DNA of 15,233 nucleotides, taken from positions 1-15,233 of the forward strand of contig JAEYYL010000111.1 of assembly GCA_023430825.1 (NCBI GenBank). Direction: 5' to 3'. The notes beneath the pieces are model-generated. The model saw only the letters and a list, made by a program, of their open reading frames with translations, searched no databases and was not told where the DNA came from. Position 1 is the stretch's first letter, and the number at the start of each line of letters is the position of its first letter. A program made the translations under genes and the position numbers. Shown in pieces: positions 14,870-15,233 of this stretch. Origin of the DNA: Verrucomicrobiota bacterium (lineage in GTDB: Bacteria; Verrucomicrobiota; Verrucomicrobiia; Opitutales; Opitutaceae).

Positions 14870-15233
14870 GACCGCCCTCCCCGAACCCGCGCGCATGCTG
14901 CCCAACCTTCCTGCCGTTCGTTCTTATCTCCTCACCCTGCAAGACACGATCTGCGCCGCGCTCGAGCAGGAAGACGGCACCGCGCGCTTTCGCGAAGACG
15001 TCTGGAAACGGCCCGGTGACACCGGCGGCGGTCGCACCCGCATCCTCACCGAGGGCGCCGTGTTCGAAAAAGCCGGCGTCGCGTTTTCGCACGTGCGCGG
15101 CGACACGCTTCCGCCTTCCGCCACCGCGCATCGTCCCGAACTCGCGGGCAAACCTTGGGAAGCCCTCGGCGTTTCCCTCGTCATCCACCCGCGCAACCCC
15201 CACGTCCCCACCAGCCACGCCAACGTCCGCTTC
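14868..15233 (+). CDS. hemF: Oxygen-dependent coproporphyrinogen III oxidase, N-terminal part
   Basis: The first 122 codons of HemF run to the window edge without a stop; the family is about 300 residues, so roughly 40% is present. The enzyme uses O2 to decarboxylate two propionates of coproporphyrinogen III to give protoporphyrinogen IX in haem biosynthesis. Diagnostic segments are GGGRTRIL (53-60), GAVFEKAGVAFSHVRGDTLP (63-82), ALGVSLVIHP (99-108) and RNPHVPTSHANVRF (109-122), including the conserved His of IHPRNP. I chose the ATG at 14868; a second in-frame ATG at residue 10 (14895) would also leave all conserved sequence intact and would free the start from the hairpin. It is divergent from the His-rich membrane protein gene. 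Confidence 0.95.
   Translation, partial: MTALPEPARMLPNLPAVRSYLLTLQDTICAALEQEDGTARFREDVWKRPGDTGGGRTRILTEGAVFEKAGVAFSHVRGDTLPPSATAHRPELAGKPWEALGVSLVIHPRNPHVPTSHANVRF

Noticed and set aside
14735..15019. Small plus-strand frame overlapping the hemF leader
   Set aside because: Its Ser/Phe- and Glu/Asn-rich segments are just translated hexamer repeats, and it overlaps hemF in another frame.

Overview
This is a GC-rich window with short intergenic gaps and 13 well-supported protein genes, one of them cut by the right edge. A possible further partial gene lies at the left edge. The mix points to a Gram-negative, aerobically respiring bacterium, most likely Verrucomicrobiota (Opitutaceae-like). Supporting this are a PEP-CTERM surface protein paired with a large immunoglobulin-domain secreted protein, a DUF4914 gene, an oxygen-dependent HemF, very few Shine-Dalgarno sequences, and simple-sequence arrays in the leaders. 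The assignment is an inference from gene content; there is no rRNA or other phylogenetic marker here. I see no tRNA, rRNA, CRISPR array, insertion sequence or integrase.

Layout, left to right. (1) 1-3558 is housekeeping. A membrane-anchored dihaem c-type cytochrome (minus) is divergent from peptide chain release factor 3 (prfC, plus), and the gap between them carries a 7-bp tandem array. A YdeI/OmpD-associated family gene follows prfC, with a REP-like hairpin between. (2) 3705-6643 (minus) is a two-gene surface unit: a PEP-CTERM protein, then a 721-residue secreted protein with one Ig-like domain. (3) 6920-8793 (plus) is a LuxR-type regulator overlapping by 4 nt with an alpha/beta hydrolase. 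The gap between units 2 and 3 holds a perfect 8-2-8 inverted repeat. (4) 8888-9931 is a D-Ala-D-Ala carboxypeptidase (S11 family). (5) 9968-13866 holds an AraC-type regulator with a PocR-like sensory half. It is divergent from a DUF4914 protein with a P-loop and an Asp-Asp motif resembling HPr kinase/PEPCK enzymes. Directly downstream, 47 nt later, is an unrecognised protein that I read as a divergent protein-kinase-like fold. (6) 13881-15233 has a six-helix membrane protein with a His-rich loop (minus), divergent from the 5' part of hemF (plus). hemF is preceded by an operator-like palindrome over a TATAAT box and by a long hairpin that reaches into its start codon.

The most interesting part is region 5. 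A nucleotide-binding protein of unknown function, a degenerate kinase-like partner and a divergent ligand-sensing regulator are separated by 180 bp rich in inverted repeats. This could be an undescribed phosphorylation or metabolite-sensing module. Second is the hemF leader, where a palindrome over the -10 box and a start-codon hairpin suggest two layers of control of haem synthesis.
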